Source: Escherichia sp. E4742 | GTDB taxonomy: Bacteria; Pseudomonadota; Gammaproteobacteria; Enterobacterales; Enterobacteriaceae | Assembly: GCF_005843885.1 (NCBI RefSeq) | Contig: NZ_CP040443.1 | Span: 3,224,001 to 3,288,000 of the forward strand | DNA: 64,000 nucleotides | Direction of reading: 5' to 3' | Part shown: positions 16,943-25,803 of the stretch, in pieces | How the letters are laid out: every line of letters begins with the position of its first letter | Position numbering within the stretch: the first letter of the stretch is position 1 | The notes under the pieces: model-generated | The model's database searches: none | The model's input: only the letters and a program-made list of their open reading frames with translations | What the model was told of the DNA's origin: nothing | Translations under genes and position numbers: made by a program

Positions 16943-19387
16943 TTACGCGGCTTCAACTTTCCGCACTTTCTCCGGCAACTTTACCGGCTTCGTCGCCAGC
17001 TCTTCCGGATCAAAGTCATCAACGTTAATACTGCGCAGACGGCTTTCTTCAGCTTTCACCAGAATAGCGGCTTCATCTTTATCAATCAGCCCCTTCGCCA
17101 GCGCGTTGTGCGCCAGTTCATCCAGACGGGTAAACGGCAGGTTTTTACCCAACTCTTTACAGATCCGCTGATGAATCGGGTCGGCGGCAATCACATCCAC
17201 CAGAGCCTCTTCCAGCAAGCCAACCGGGTTATGCTCGCTCGGCGTCAGGTACTGACCGCGACCAATACGTGAACGGGTGGCGTTCGGCACTTGTAAAATC
17301 TTCGCCACTTTATGATCCAGCTTGTCAGACGGTGCCAGATAATGGCGTCCGGTCGGGAAGATCACCACATTCAGAAGCCCGGCGACCACGCGGTTCGGGA
17401 AGTTTTGCAGTAAATCATCCATCGCCTGTTCAGCCTGATACAGCGCATCCTGTACGCCCCAGTGCACCAGCGGCAGGTCGGCTTCATTACGTCCTTCGTC
17501 GTCATAACGCTTCAGAACGGCGGAGGCGAGGTAAAGCTGGCTTAAAATATCCCCCAGACGTGCCGAGATGCGCTCGCGACGTTTCAGGCTGCCGCCCAGC
17601 ACCGCCATCGAGACATCAGAAAGCAGGGCGAGGTTGGCGCTCAGGCGGTTCAGGTGCTGATAGTAGCGTTTAGTGGCATCGCCGGTTGGCGTACTGCTGG
17701 TTAAACCGCGCGTCAGGCCCAGCCAGAAGCTGCGAACTTTGTTACTGCCGACGTGGCCGATATGTTTGAACAACAGTTTATCGAACGCGTTGACGTCATT
17801 GTTCTTCGCCGCTTCCATCTCTTCCAGCACGTACGGATGGCAACGAATCGCTCCCTGACCGAAGATCATCATGCTGCGGGTCAGAATGTTGGCCCCTTCA
17901 ACGGTGATGGCAATCGGTGCACCCTGGTAAGCACGGGCCAGGAAGTTGCTCTGCCCGAGCATAATGCCTTTGCCACCAGTGATATCCATCGCATCAATAA
18001 TCGACTGCTGTCCACGGTGGGTACAGTGATACTTAACGATAGCCGACAGCACGGCAGGTTTCTCACCGAGCATAATGCCGTAGGTAATCAGCGATGCCGC
18101 AGCATCCATCACATAGGCGTTCCCGGCAATACGCGCCAGCGGCTCTTCAATCCCTTCCATCTTACCGATAGAGATTTTGAACTGACGGCGAATGTGCGCA
18201 TACGCGCCTGTTGCCAGCGCAACCGACTTCACGCCGCCGGTTGAGTTGGAAGGCAGAGTGATGCCGCGGCCTACCGAGAGACACTCCACCAGCATCCGCC
18301 AGCCTTGCCCGGCCATTTTCGGCCCGCCGATAATGTAGTCGATCGGTACGAAGACATCTTTACCGCGCGTCGGTCCGTTCTGGAACGGTACGTTCAGCGG
18401 GAAGTGGCGACGACCAATTTCCACGCCCGGCGTGGTGGTCGGGATCAGCGCACAGGTAATACCTAAATCTTCTGCGCTACCCAGCAATTTTTCTGGGTCG
18501 GAGAGTTTAAACGCCAGACCAAGCACGGTCGCAATCGGTGCCAGTGTAATGTAGCGTTTGTTCCAGGTCAGACGCATCCCCAGCACCTGCTGGCCCTGCC
18601 ACTCGCCCATGCAGACAATCCCGGTGTCCGGAATCGCGCCCGCATCGGAACCCGCTTCGGGGCTGGTCAGTGCAAAGCAAGGGATTTCCTGACCACGCGC
18701 CAGACGCGGCAGATAGTGATTTTTCTGCTCGTCAGTGCCGTAATGTTGCAGCAGCTCGCCCGGGCCTAATGAGTTCGGCACGCCGACGGTAATCGCCAGG
18801 ATCCCGCTCACGCCGGAGAGTTTTTGCAGCACGCGAGACTGGGCATAAGCCGAGAACTCCAGTCCGCCGTACTCTTTTTTGATGATCATCGCGAAGAAAC
18901 GATGCTCTTTAAGGTACGCCCACAACTCCGGCGGCAAATCAGCCAGCTCATGAGTAATCTGGAAATCATTCGCCATCCGGCAGGCTTCTTCTACCGGACC
19001 GTCGAGAAACGCTTGCTCTTCAGCGGTCAGGCGCGGCTGCGGATAGTTATGCAGCTTTTTCCAGTCCGGCTTGCCCTGGAACAAATCGCCTTCCCACCAT
19101 GTGGTGCCTGCGTCGATCGCTTCTTTCTCAGTGCGCGACATCGGCGGCATCACTTTACGGAAACCGCGAAATACCGGCGCGGAAATCATCGACTTACGCA
19201 TAGGCGCAAAGTTAAACGGCACAAGGATAATGGCCAGAGGCACCAGTACCCACGCCGACCACAGACCAGCGACACCGAGGGCGGCTGTCCAGGCGAGCAA
19301 AATCAGACTGCTGATAAATAAGCTCACGCGGTGATAGAACAACGCGCCGAGCAGGACAACCGTAGCGAGAATACTCAAAATCATCAT
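16943..19387 (-). CDS. fadE: acyl-CoA dehydrogenase FadE
   Basis: 814 aa as in K-12 when started at the MMILSILATVVLL methionine (start at 19387); an in-frame extension of 26 codons upstream overlaps the FadR site and is not used. FAD-dependent enzyme of the first step of aerobic fatty-acid beta-oxidation. Two N-terminal hydrophobic segments (about residues 2-60) suggest membrane association. The dehydrogenase core begins about residue 120, with PCFALTSPEAGSDAGAIPD (FAD/substrate binding), YITLAPIATVLGLAF and VEGANILTRSMMIFGQGAIR near the catalytic region. The long C-terminal extension is specific to the FadE branch. Regulation: a FadR operator lies just upstream of the start. Confidence 0.98.
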   Translation of the reverse strand: MMILSILATVVLLGALFYHRVSLFISSLILLAWTAALGVAGLWSAWVLVPLAIILVPFNFAPMRKSMISAPVFRGFRKVMPPMSRTEKEAIDAGTTWWEGDLFQGKPDWKKLHNYPQPRLTAEEQAFLDGPVEEACRMANDFQITHELADLPPELWAYLKEHRFFAMIIKKEYGGLEFSAYAQSRVLQKLSGVSGILAITVGVPNSLGPGELLQHYGTDEQKNHYLPRLARGQEIPCFALTSPEAGSDAGAIPDTGIVCMGEWQGQQVLGMRLTWNKRYITLAPIATVLGLAFKLSDPEKLLGSAEDLGITCALIPTTTPGVEIGRRHFPLNVPFQNGPTRGKDVFVPIDYIIGGPKMAGQGWRMLVECLSVGRGITLPSNSTGGVKSVALATGAYAHIRRQFKISIGKMEGIEEPLARIAGNAYVMDAAASLITYGIMLGEKPAVLSAIVKYHCTHRGQQSIIDAMDITGGKGIMLGQSNFLARAYQGAPIAITVEGANILTRSMMIFGQGAIRCHPYVLEEMEAAKNNDVNAFDKLLFKHIGHVGSNKVRSFWLGLTRGLTSSTPTGDATKRYYQHLNRLSANLALLSDVSMAVLGGSLKRRERISARLGDILSQLYLASAVLKRYDDEGRNEADLPLVHWGVQDALYQAEQAMDDLLQNFPNRVVAGLLNVVIFPTGRHYLAPSDKLDHKVAKILQVPNATRSRIGRGQYLTPSEHNPVGLLEEALVDVIAADPIHQRICKELGKNLPFTRLDELAHNALAKGLIDKDEAAILVKAEESRLRSINVDDFDPEELATKPVKLPEKVRKVEAA

Positions 19388-19408
19388 AACGAAAAGCCCC
19401 TTACTTGT

Positions 19409-19425
19409 AGGAGGTCCGACCACTT
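19409..19425 (-). promoter_or_regulatory. FadR operator upstream of fadE
   Basis: On the minus strand AAGTGGTCGGACCTCCT closely matches the FadR consensus (A.CTGGTC.GAC.TGTT type, core TGGTCNGAC), 21 bases before the fadE start. FadR repression of fadE, relieved by long-chain acyl-CoA, is established for E. coli. Confidence 0.85.
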
Positions 19426-19626
19426 GTGATGATATGGTTGTAGTGGATGTAAAAACATTTAGCAATGTGTTTACAATATAATTACAACAGAGCTCACATT
19501 GTTGCTGTTTTTATCCGCACTTCGGGTCAAAAAGTCCTGGTCATTCCACCGCGCTGGTCTTCTCGCTTTTGGTGGTATCCGGTACACTGCATTTTGTCTA
19601 ATTCATTTATGCTGAAGGATATCCTC

Positions 19627-20205
19627 ATGTACCAGGATCTTATTCGTAACGAACTGAACGAAGCGGCGGAAACGCTGGCTAACTTTTTAAAAGATGACGC
19701 CAATATTCACGCCATTCAGCGCGCGGCGGTCCTGTTAGCAGACAGCTTTAAAGCCGGTGGCAAGGTGCTTTCCTGTGGCAACGGCGGCTCCCATTGCGAC
19801 GCCATGCACTTTGCCGAAGAGTTGACCGGTCGCTACCGTGAAAACCGTCCGGGCTATCCGGCGATAGCCATTTCAGATGTCAGCCACATCACCTGTGTTG
19901 GCAACGATTTTGGCTTTAACGATATTTTCTCCCGCTACGTTGAAGCGGTAGGCCGCGAAGGCGATGTGCTGCTGGGGATCTCCACCTCTGGTAACTCTGC
20001 AAACGTGATCAAAGCGATCGCGGCGGCGCGTGAGAAGGGGATGAAAGTGATCACCCTGACCGGTAAAGACGGCGGTAAAATGGCTGGCACGGCGGATATT
20101 GAAATTCGCGTTCCGCACTTTGGTTATGCCGACCGCATTCAGGAGATCCACATTAAAGTGATCCATATCCTGATCCAGTTGATTGAAAAAGAGATGGTTA
20201 AGTAA
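19627..20205 (+). CDS. lpcA: sedoheptulose 7-phosphate isomerase LpcA (GmhA)
   Basis: 192 aa, identical in length to the K-12 enzyme. Converts D-sedoheptulose 7-phosphate to D-glycero-D-manno-heptose 7-phosphate, the first step of ADP-heptose synthesis for the LPS inner core; cytoplasmic tetramer. A SIS-type sugar isomerase fold is visible: SCGNGGSHCDAMHFAEEL (phosphate-binding and catalytic region), GISTSGNSANVIKAI and the C-terminal HFGYADRIQEIHIKVIHILIQ. The ATG at 19627 is used; an open extension upstream lies in the promoter region shared with divergent fadE. A short REP-like palindrome follows. Confidence 0.98.
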   Translation: MYQDLIRNELNEAAETLANFLKDDANIHAIQRAAVLLADSFKAGGKVLSCGNGGSHCDAMHFAEELTGRYRENRPGYPAIAISDVSHITCVGNDFGFNDIFSRYVEAVGREGDVLLGISTSGNSANVIKAIAAAREKGMKVITLTGKDGGKMAGTADIEIRVPHFGYADRIQEIHIKVIHILIQLIEKEMVK

Positions 20206-20250
20206 GTCTGGCGTATGCCGAATAATGCGTTTACGCCGCATCCGACCTGA
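20206..20250. repeat. single REP-like palindromic unit after lpcA
   Basis: A degenerate GCGTTTACGCCGCATCCGAC unit with partial dyad symmetry directly after the lpcA stop; it matches the E. coli REP consensus but is shorter than the arrays further right. Confidence 0.6.
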
Positions 20251-20309
20251 AAATTCTTAAATCAATCTTCGCCGGGGGCCATGCGCTCCCGCTGTTGTGG
20301 AGGTTACCG

Positions 20310-21077
20310 ATGTGCGAATTGCTCGGGATGAGCGCCAACGTCCCTACCGATATCTGCTTTAGTTTCACCGGGCTTGTACAGCGCGGTGGTGGAACCGGGC
20401 CACATAAAGATGGCTGGGGCATCACCTTTTACGAAGGTAAAGGCTGTCGCACATTTAAAGATCCACAACCCAGCTTTAATTCCCCCATCGCCAAACTGGT
20501 CCAGGACTACCCGATAAAATCCTGTTCGGTTGTGGCTCATATTCGCCAGGCCAATCGGGGCGAGGTGGCACTGGAAAATACTCACCCGTTTACCCGCGAG
20601 TTATGGGGACGCAACTGGACTTATGCCCATAACGGGCAACTGACGGGCTACAAATCACTGGAAACCGGCAACTTCCGCCCGGTAGGTGAAACCGACAGCG
20701 AAAAAGCCTTTTGCTGGCTGCTGCATAAATTAACGCAGCGTTACCCGCGCACGCCGGGCAACATGGCAGCAGTGTTTAAATATATCGCCTCACTGGCGGA
20801 CGAACTGCGGCAGAAGGGCGTTTTCAACATGCTGCTTTCGGATGGGCGCTATGTAATGGCGTATTGCTCGACCAATCTGCACTGGATCACCCGCCGCGCG
20901 CCGTTTGGCGTGGCAACGTTGCTGGATCAGGATGTGGAAATCGACTTCAGCTCGCAGACCACACCGAATGATGTGGTCACGGTGATTGCGACACAGCCGC
21001 TGACGGGCAATGAAACCTGGCAAAAGATTATGCCAGGCGAATGGCGCTTATTTTGCCTCGGGGAGCGTGTAGTTTGA
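20310..21077 (+). CDS. yafJ: putative class II glutamine amidotransferase YafJ
   Basis: 255 aa. Class II (Ntn-type) glutamine amidotransferase domain with the catalytic Cys as residue 2 (MCELLGMSANVPTD), followed by GWGITFYEGKG, HIRQANRGEVALENTHPFTRE and AHNGQLTG, the standard glutaminase motifs. The Met start at 20310 exposes Cys2 and has an upstream GGAGG. There is no synthase domain, so the ammonia acceptor is unknown; the physiological role of YafJ is not established. The 3' end overlaps the convergent yafK by 30 bases. Confidence 0.95.
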   Translation: MCELLGMSANVPTDICFSFTGLVQRGGGTGPHKDGWGITFYEGKGCRTFKDPQPSFNSPIAKLVQDYPIKSCSVVAHIRQANRGEVALENTHPFTRELWGRNWTYAHNGQLTGYKSLETGNFRPVGETDSEKAFCWLLHKLTQRYPRTPGNMAAVFKYIASLADELRQKGVFNMLLSDGRYVMAYCSTNLHWITRRAPFGVATLLDQDVEIDFSSQTTPNDVVTVIATQPLTGNETWQKIMPGEWRLFCLGERVV

Positions 21078-21788
21078 TGCCAGCTGTGGTTGCACCACTT
21101 CGTGGCTCAACGGCTTGCTGACCACGTAACGACCATTGACCACAGAAACGGTCGGTGGCTTACGGGTCTGTTCAAAGTAGTCATAGCCCGGCTTCAGTTG
21201 CTCCCAGAAGTCCTTAAAGTTGGAATACTTATGACGCTGCATGTTGGCGTCGGTCATGCGAAATGGGTAAATGCTCACCTGCACACTTGACTGACCAAAC
21301 ACCAGCGCACCAGTAACGAACTGGAAGATCTCATCAATACCCTGATTGGTCATTGCGTAGCAGCCGATGGAAACACAATCGCCGTGGATCATCAGGTATT
21401 TCCCTTCATAACCATGCGCACGGTCATAGGCATTGGGGAAACCAATATTAATCGCTTTGTAGTAACGGCTGTCTGGTTTTAACTGATTACGCTGAACGCT
21501 ATAAAACCCTTCCGGACTTTTAAAATCGCCCTGACGCTGTTTTGGTCCTAACCCGCCGGAATATTTACAGATTTTATAACTGTCGAGCAGCTGATATTGC
21601 TCGCCCATTTTGACGTAGAGATCGAGCGTACGTTCTTCCTTGAAGATCTGGATGTAGACAGGGGATCCCATCAACTGCTGCTTATACTCTTTGCTCACTG
21701 GCGTGGTAGAGCTACTGCTGCCCAGCAAACCGGCAAATGAAACGCACGGGATCAACAACATCGCAAGAATTAATGCGATTTTACGCAT
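21048..21788 (-). CDS. yafK: YafK (DpaA), L,D-transpeptidase-fold murein amidase
   Basis: 246 aa. An N-terminal signal peptide (MRKIALILAMLLIPCVSFA) sends it to the periplasm. A YkuD/L,D-transpeptidase catalytic domain is visible with the motif MIHGDCVSIGCYAM (H135, C143). The K-12 protein (DpaA/LdtF) removes Braun lipoprotein from peptidoglycan rather than forming cross-links, which is established knowledge and not seen here. The C-terminal extension (about 190-246) follows the catalytic domain. It is convergent with yafJ, sharing 30 bases. In K-12 yafQ-dinJ comes next; here the neighbour is yafL. Confidence 0.96.
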   Translation of the reverse strand: MRKIALILAMLLIPCVSFAGLLGSSSSTTPVSKEYKQQLMGSPVYIQIFKEERTLDLYVKMGEQYQLLDSYKICKYSGGLGPKQRQGDFKSPEGFYSVQRNQLKPDSRYYKAINIGFPNAYDRAHGYEGKYLMIHGDCVSIGCYAMTNQGIDEIFQFVTGALVFGQSSVQVSIYPFRMTDANMQRHKYSNFKDFWEQLKPGYDYFEQTRKPPTVSVVNGRYVVSKPLSHEVVQPQLASNYTLPEAK

Positions 21789-22100
21789 ACTGCTTATTCC
21801 TTGATAAAACGGTTACACACGCCAGGACGGCAAAATAGATCCCAAATCGGAATAGTCTGGATTTGGAAGGCTCACATTATCACCAAAAGAGTTTTACGCA
21901 AGCCTGTCGGCGCTGGGTTTACAAATTTAGCATAAGTGACGATTTTCAAAAGTCCGAAAAGCGCATGTAAAGTGGATTTATTTCTTATTTCCTAAGGTTA
22001 TGAAACCTCGATAGTAATATGCAAATAAGCAATTAATAATCCCGCTTCTCCGTCCTTTCCTCTAATATTCTCATCTTCATTCAGCCGGTTTATATCCTTC
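21789..22100. other. intergenic region where K-12 has yafQ-dinJ
   Basis: About 310 bases between the divergent yafK and yafL genes with no coding frame of note and no recognisable dinJ or yafQ remnant. It should contain the promoters of both flanking genes. AT-rich tracts are seen around 21960-22060. Confidence 0.6.
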
Positions 22101-22850
22101 ATGTATTTGTTCTCTCACGACAGATTGCTGCGCCTGGGCGTGTTTTCTTTGTCCCTTTTGCTTCCTTTACTTGCCAGCGCCACCACATCACATATCTCTT
22201 TCAGCTACGCCGCCCGCCAGCGGATGCAAAACCGTGCGCGTTTATTAAAACAGTACCAAACCCATCTGAAAAAACAGGCCAGCTACATTGTGGAAGGCGA
22301 TGCACAAAGCAGAAGGGCGCTGCGGCAGCACAACCGCGAGCAGATTAAACAGCATCCCGAATGGTTTCCAGCGCCGCTCAAGGCGAGTGACCGACGCTGG
22401 CAGGCGCTGGCGGATAACAACCATTTCTTAAGCAGCGACCACCTGCATAACATCACTGAAGTGGCAATTCACCGCCTGGAGCAGCAGCTTGGCAAGCCTT
22501 ACGTCTGGGGCGGCACGCGGCCTGATAAAGGCTTCGACTGTAGCGGGTTGGTTTTTTACGCCTACAACAAGATCCTTGAGGCGAAGCTCCCGCGCACGGC
22601 TAATGAGATGTATCACTACCATCGGGCAACGATTGTGGCGAATAACGACCTGCGCCGGGGAGATTTGCTGTTTTTCCATATCCACAGCCGTGAGATTGCC
22701 GACCATATGGGGGTGTATCTGGGCGATGGGCAATTTATCGAGTCGCCACGTACCGGCGAAACCATTCGGATAAGCCGATTAGCCGAACCTTTCTGGCAGG
22801 ACCATTTTTTGGGCGCGCGGCGGATTTTGACGGAAGAGACGATTTTGTAG
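22101..22850 (+). CDS. yafL: YafL, NlpC/P60-family putative cell-wall endopeptidase
   Basis: 249 aa. An N-terminal hydrophobic signal region (LGVFSLSLLLPLLASA) is followed by a charged helical segment and a C-terminal NlpC/P60 domain (about 120-249) with GGTRPDKGFDCSGLVFYAY holding the nucleophile C147 and ADHMGVYLGDGQFIES holding H202. The family cleaves peptide stems of peptidoglycan (usually D-Glu-DAP bonds); the exact substrate of YafL is unknown. From memory, the mature part matches K-12 YafL closely while the first about 28 residues differ, consistent with the rearranged upstream junction where yafQ-dinJ is missing. Followed immediately by REP elements. Confidence 0.93.
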   Translation: MYLFSHDRLLRLGVFSLSLLLPLLASATTSHISFSYAARQRMQNRARLLKQYQTHLKKQASYIVEGDAQSRRALRQHNREQIKQHPEWFPAPLKASDRRWQALADNNHFLSSDHLHNITEVAIHRLEQQLGKPYVWGGTRPDKGFDCSGLVFYAYNKILEAKLPRTANEMYHYHRATIVANNDLRRGDLLFFHIHSREIADHMGVYLGDGQFIESPRTGETIRISRLAEPFWQDHFLGARRILTEETIL

Positions 22851-22926
22851 GACGGATAAGCGTAAGCGCATCCGGCGGTTGTGCACCGATGCCGGATGCG
22901 GCGTGAACGCCTTATCCGGCCTACGA
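22849..22926. repeat. REP pair (BIME) after yafL
   Basis: Two head-to-head REP palindromes (GTAGGACGGATAAGCGTAAG... and GCCGGATGCGGCGTGAACGC...) starting at the yafL stop. Confidence 0.9.
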
Positions 22927-23019
22927 ATCTGTGCCTTTTTGCGAGCCGCTTTCCCGATATAACACAACTTCATTGTCGACTTCTCCTTTTCTTATTACCG
23001 TTGAGAAAAAGGAGTCGCC

Positions 23020-23517
23020 ATGTCTGAATATCGTCGTTATTACATCAAGGGGGGAAGCTGGTTTTTCACGGTAAATTTACGGAATCGTCGAAGCCATCTT
23101 CTGACCGCTCAGTTCCAGATGTTCCGTAAAGTCATTATTAACGTTAAGCGAGCCAGACCTTTTGAAATTAACGCCTGGGTAGTTTTGCCGGAGCATATGC
23201 ACTGTATCTGGACATTACCCGAAAGCGATGATGATTTTTCCTCTCGCTGGCGGGAGATTAAAAAACAGTTCACCCATGCTTGTGGATTGAAAAATATCTG
23301 GCAGCCGCGTTTTTGGGAGCACGCCATCCGCAATACCCAAGATTATCGTCATCATGTTGATTATATTTATATAAACCCAGTGAAACATGGCTGGGTAAAG
23401 CAGGTGAGTGATTGGCCATTCTCAACGTTCCATCGCGATGTCGCGAAAGGGTTGTATCCCATCGATTGGGCGGGGGACGTAACGGATTTTAGTGCCGGGG
23501 AGCGTATCATTTTATAA
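23020..23517 (+). CDS. rayT: RayT (YafM), REP-associated tyrosine transposase
   Basis: 165 aa. Y1-transposase/RAYT (IS200/IS605-like single-strand HUH nuclease) that recognises REP hairpins. Motifs seen: the HUH pair H59-x-H61 in LPEHMHCIW and the Tyr-bearing helix YIYINPVKHGWVK, with QPRFWEHAIRN between. A strong ribosome-binding site (AAAAAGGAG) precedes the ATG. REP sequences flank the gene on both sides, the arrangement typical of RAYT genes and the reason they are thought to have spread REPs. It is conserved with K-12; the same REP type is abundant inside the adjacent Flag-2 locus. Confidence 0.97.
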   Translation: MSEYRRYYIKGGSWFFTVNLRNRRSHLLTAQFQMFRKVIINVKRARPFEINAWVVLPEHMHCIWTLPESDDDFSSRWREIKKQFTHACGLKNIWQPRFWEHAIRNTQDYRHHVDYIYINPVKHGWVKQVSDWPFSTFHRDVAKGLYPIDWAGDVTDFSAGERIIL

Positions 23518-23525
23518 TTGTGCGC

Positions 23526-23706
23526 CGGTGCCGGATGCCTGATGCGACGCTGGCGCGTCTTATCATGCCTACAAACCTGTGCCGGATCGGTAGGCCGGAT
23601 AAGGCGTTCACGCCGCATCCGGCAATTGTGCGCGGATGCCTGATGCGACGCTGTCGCGTCTTATCATGCCTACAAACTTGTGCCGCATCCGGCGGTTGTG
23701 CATTGA
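23526..23706. repeat. REP/BIME array between rayT and lfhA
   Basis: At least four REP units in alternating orientation (GCCTGATGCGACGCTGGCGC, GTAGGCCGGATAAGGCGTTC and repeats), ending next to the lfhA stop codon. Any transcript reading out of lfhA or rayT would meet these hairpins. Confidence 0.92.
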
Positions 23707-23709
23707 TGC

Positions 23710-25803
23710 CTACATCAACGCCCCCATAATCTTCAACTCCAGCTCATCCGGCACTTCGTTATACGACAGCACATGCAGCCCCGGCGCAAACAACCTTGCA
23801 TAACGCGCCAGCAAAGGGCGCAGCTGCGGTGGCACCAGCAGCACCGGGTCTTTCCCCGCCGCTTTCATCTGCTCCTTCACCTGCGGCATCGTGCTCTGGA
23901 ACTGGTTGAGCATATTCGGGTCTACCGGCACGCTGTCGAGCATCACTTTCCCGCCCTGTTGCGCCTGATTCACCACGTTGGCCAGCAGATTTTCCAGCTC
24001 ATTATTCAGTGTATACACCGCCAGTTCCTGCTTGCGAACGAACGGATGGGTAATGCTGCGCCGCAGCGCCAGGCGCACATCGGCGGCCAGCAAAATATGA
24101 TCTTTAGTCACCGTGCTACTGGCGACCAGCACGGTGGCGATGGTGACGATATCGCGCAGGGAAACGCCTTCGGTCAGCAGCGCACGGTACACTTTCAGCA
24201 ACTGGCTGTAATTCAGCGCCGCGCTTAAATCTTCCGCCAGCCGTGGAGCCATCGACGACAAACGGTTATGCAACTGCGTGATGTCATCATAGTTAAATAA
24301 ATCAGGAATATAGCTGCGCACAATCTTGTTCACATGGGTGGCAATCACGCTGGCGCTGTCGATCACCTGATACCCCATATTCAGCGCCTTCGCTTTCTGC
24401 GCGGGCTGGATCCAGGTCACTGGCATCCCGTACGCCGGGTCGTTCCCCAGCACGCCGTCAATCTCGCCGTAGGTTTCGCTGGAGGGCAGGGCCATCAGTT
24501 TATCCGCCGGAATATCCGCTTCATCGGCCTTTATGCCGTTGATGAAAATAGCGTACTGGCTGGGCTTGAGGCGGAAATTTTCCCTAATACGGATCTCCGG
24601 CAGCAGCACACCGTTACCGTCGGATATCACCTGCCGCACGCCGCGAATCCGCTGGGTGAGCGGGTTGCCCTGTGCTTTATCGACCAGTGCCACCAGCTTG
24701 TAGCCGAGGCTTAAACTGATGGGCTCGATCAGCGGTATTGTCTCCCAACTGACCTGTTGCTCGCTGGTTTCAGTGATAGTGCGGGTCAGCGTTTCGAGGC
24801 TTTTCTCTTCCGCCTCCGCCGCCTGCGGTTGCTTGCTCATCCGCCAGCCGGTATAGCCAAGCAGGGCGCTGAACATCAGGAACGGGAAGTGCGGCATTCC
24901 CGGCACCACCGCCAGCACGAACATAATCCCGGTGGCGGTGTAGAGCACCGACGGGCTTGCCAGCAGCTGGTTACGCACGTCGTGGGCGATATCGCCGTTG
25001 TCGCTGACGCGGGTGACAATAATCGCCGCCGCAGTGGAGAGCAGCAGGGAAGGGATTTGTGCCACCAGCCCGTCGCCGATGGTCATCAGCACATACTGCT
25101 GGAAGGCGGCATCGGCGCTCAGGTTGTATTTAAAGATCCCGATACAGACACCGCCGATCAGGTTAATCGCCAGAATCATCATCCCGGCGATGGCATCCCC
25201 GCGTACAAACTTCGATGCCCCGTCCATCGCGCCGTAGAAATCGGCCTCGCTGGCAACATCTTTACGCCGGGTTTGCGCCTGCGCCTGGTTGATCAATCCG
25301 GCGTTAAGATCGGCGTCAATCGCCATCTGCTTGCCGGGCATCGCGTCCAGGGTAAAGCGGGCAGAAACCTCGGAAATACGCTCGGCTCCTTTGGTGACGA
25401 CGATAAAGTTGATGATCATCAGGATGATAAACACCACGAAACCGACGACAAAGTTGCCGCCAATCACCACCTGACCAAATGACTCAATCACCTTACCCGC
25501 CGCGCCCGCGCCGAGATGCCCGTGCAGCAGCACCACGCGCGTAGAGGCGACGTTGAGCGTCAGGCGCATTAAGGTGGTGATCAGCAAAATGGTCGGGAAC
25601 AGGCTGAATTCCAGCGGCCTTTTCGCCGACACGGCCACCAGCAGCACCATCACCGCCAGCACAATGTTGAAGGTGAACAGAATATCCAGCAGCGCAGGCG
25701 GCAGCGGCAGAATAACCATCGCCAGAATACACAGGATCACCAGCGGCACGCCGAGATTGCCGCCGCGCAGCAGCGCGAGGAACGATTTAGTTGTTTTCGC
25801 CAT
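23710..25803 (-). CDS. lfhA: Flag-2 flagellar export gate protein LfhA (FlhA family)
   Basis: 697 aa, full FlhA length. Inner-membrane component of the flagellar type III export gate; the C-terminal cytoplasmic ring docks chaperone-substrate complexes. N-terminal about 330 residues are membrane segments (LVILCILAMVILPLPPALLDILFTFN, FVVGFVVFIILMIINFIVV) with the FHIPEP-domain signature MPGKQMAIDADLNAGLI. Cytoplasmic domains follow after about 350 (LVDKAQGNPLTQRIRGVRQV). It overlaps the lfhB 3' end by 17 bases and is the last gene of the leftward lfiM-lfhA operon. In K-12 only a truncated fhiA remains. Confidence 0.97.
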   Translation of the reverse strand: MAKTTKSFLALLRGGNLGVPLVILCILAMVILPLPPALLDILFTFNIVLAVMVLLVAVSAKRPLEFSLFPTILLITTLMRLTLNVASTRVVLLHGHLGAGAAGKVIESFGQVVIGGNFVVGFVVFIILMIINFIVVTKGAERISEVSARFTLDAMPGKQMAIDADLNAGLINQAQAQTRRKDVASEADFYGAMDGASKFVRGDAIAGMMILAINLIGGVCIGIFKYNLSADAAFQQYVLMTIGDGLVAQIPSLLLSTAAAIIVTRVSDNGDIAHDVRNQLLASPSVLYTATGIMFVLAVVPGMPHFPFLMFSALLGYTGWRMSKQPQAAEAEEKSLETLTRTITETSEQQVSWETIPLIEPISLSLGYKLVALVDKAQGNPLTQRIRGVRQVISDGNGVLLPEIRIRENFRLKPSQYAIFINGIKADEADIPADKLMALPSSETYGEIDGVLGNDPAYGMPVTWIQPAQKAKALNMGYQVIDSASVIATHVNKIVRSYIPDLFNYDDITQLHNRLSSMAPRLAEDLSAALNYSQLLKVYRALLTEGVSLRDIVTIATVLVASSTVTKDHILLAADVRLALRRSITHPFVRKQELAVYTLNNELENLLANVVNQAQQGGKVMLDSVPVDPNMLNQFQSTMPQVKEQMKAAGKDPVLLVPPQLRPLLARYARLFAPGLHVLSYNEVPDELELKIMGALM

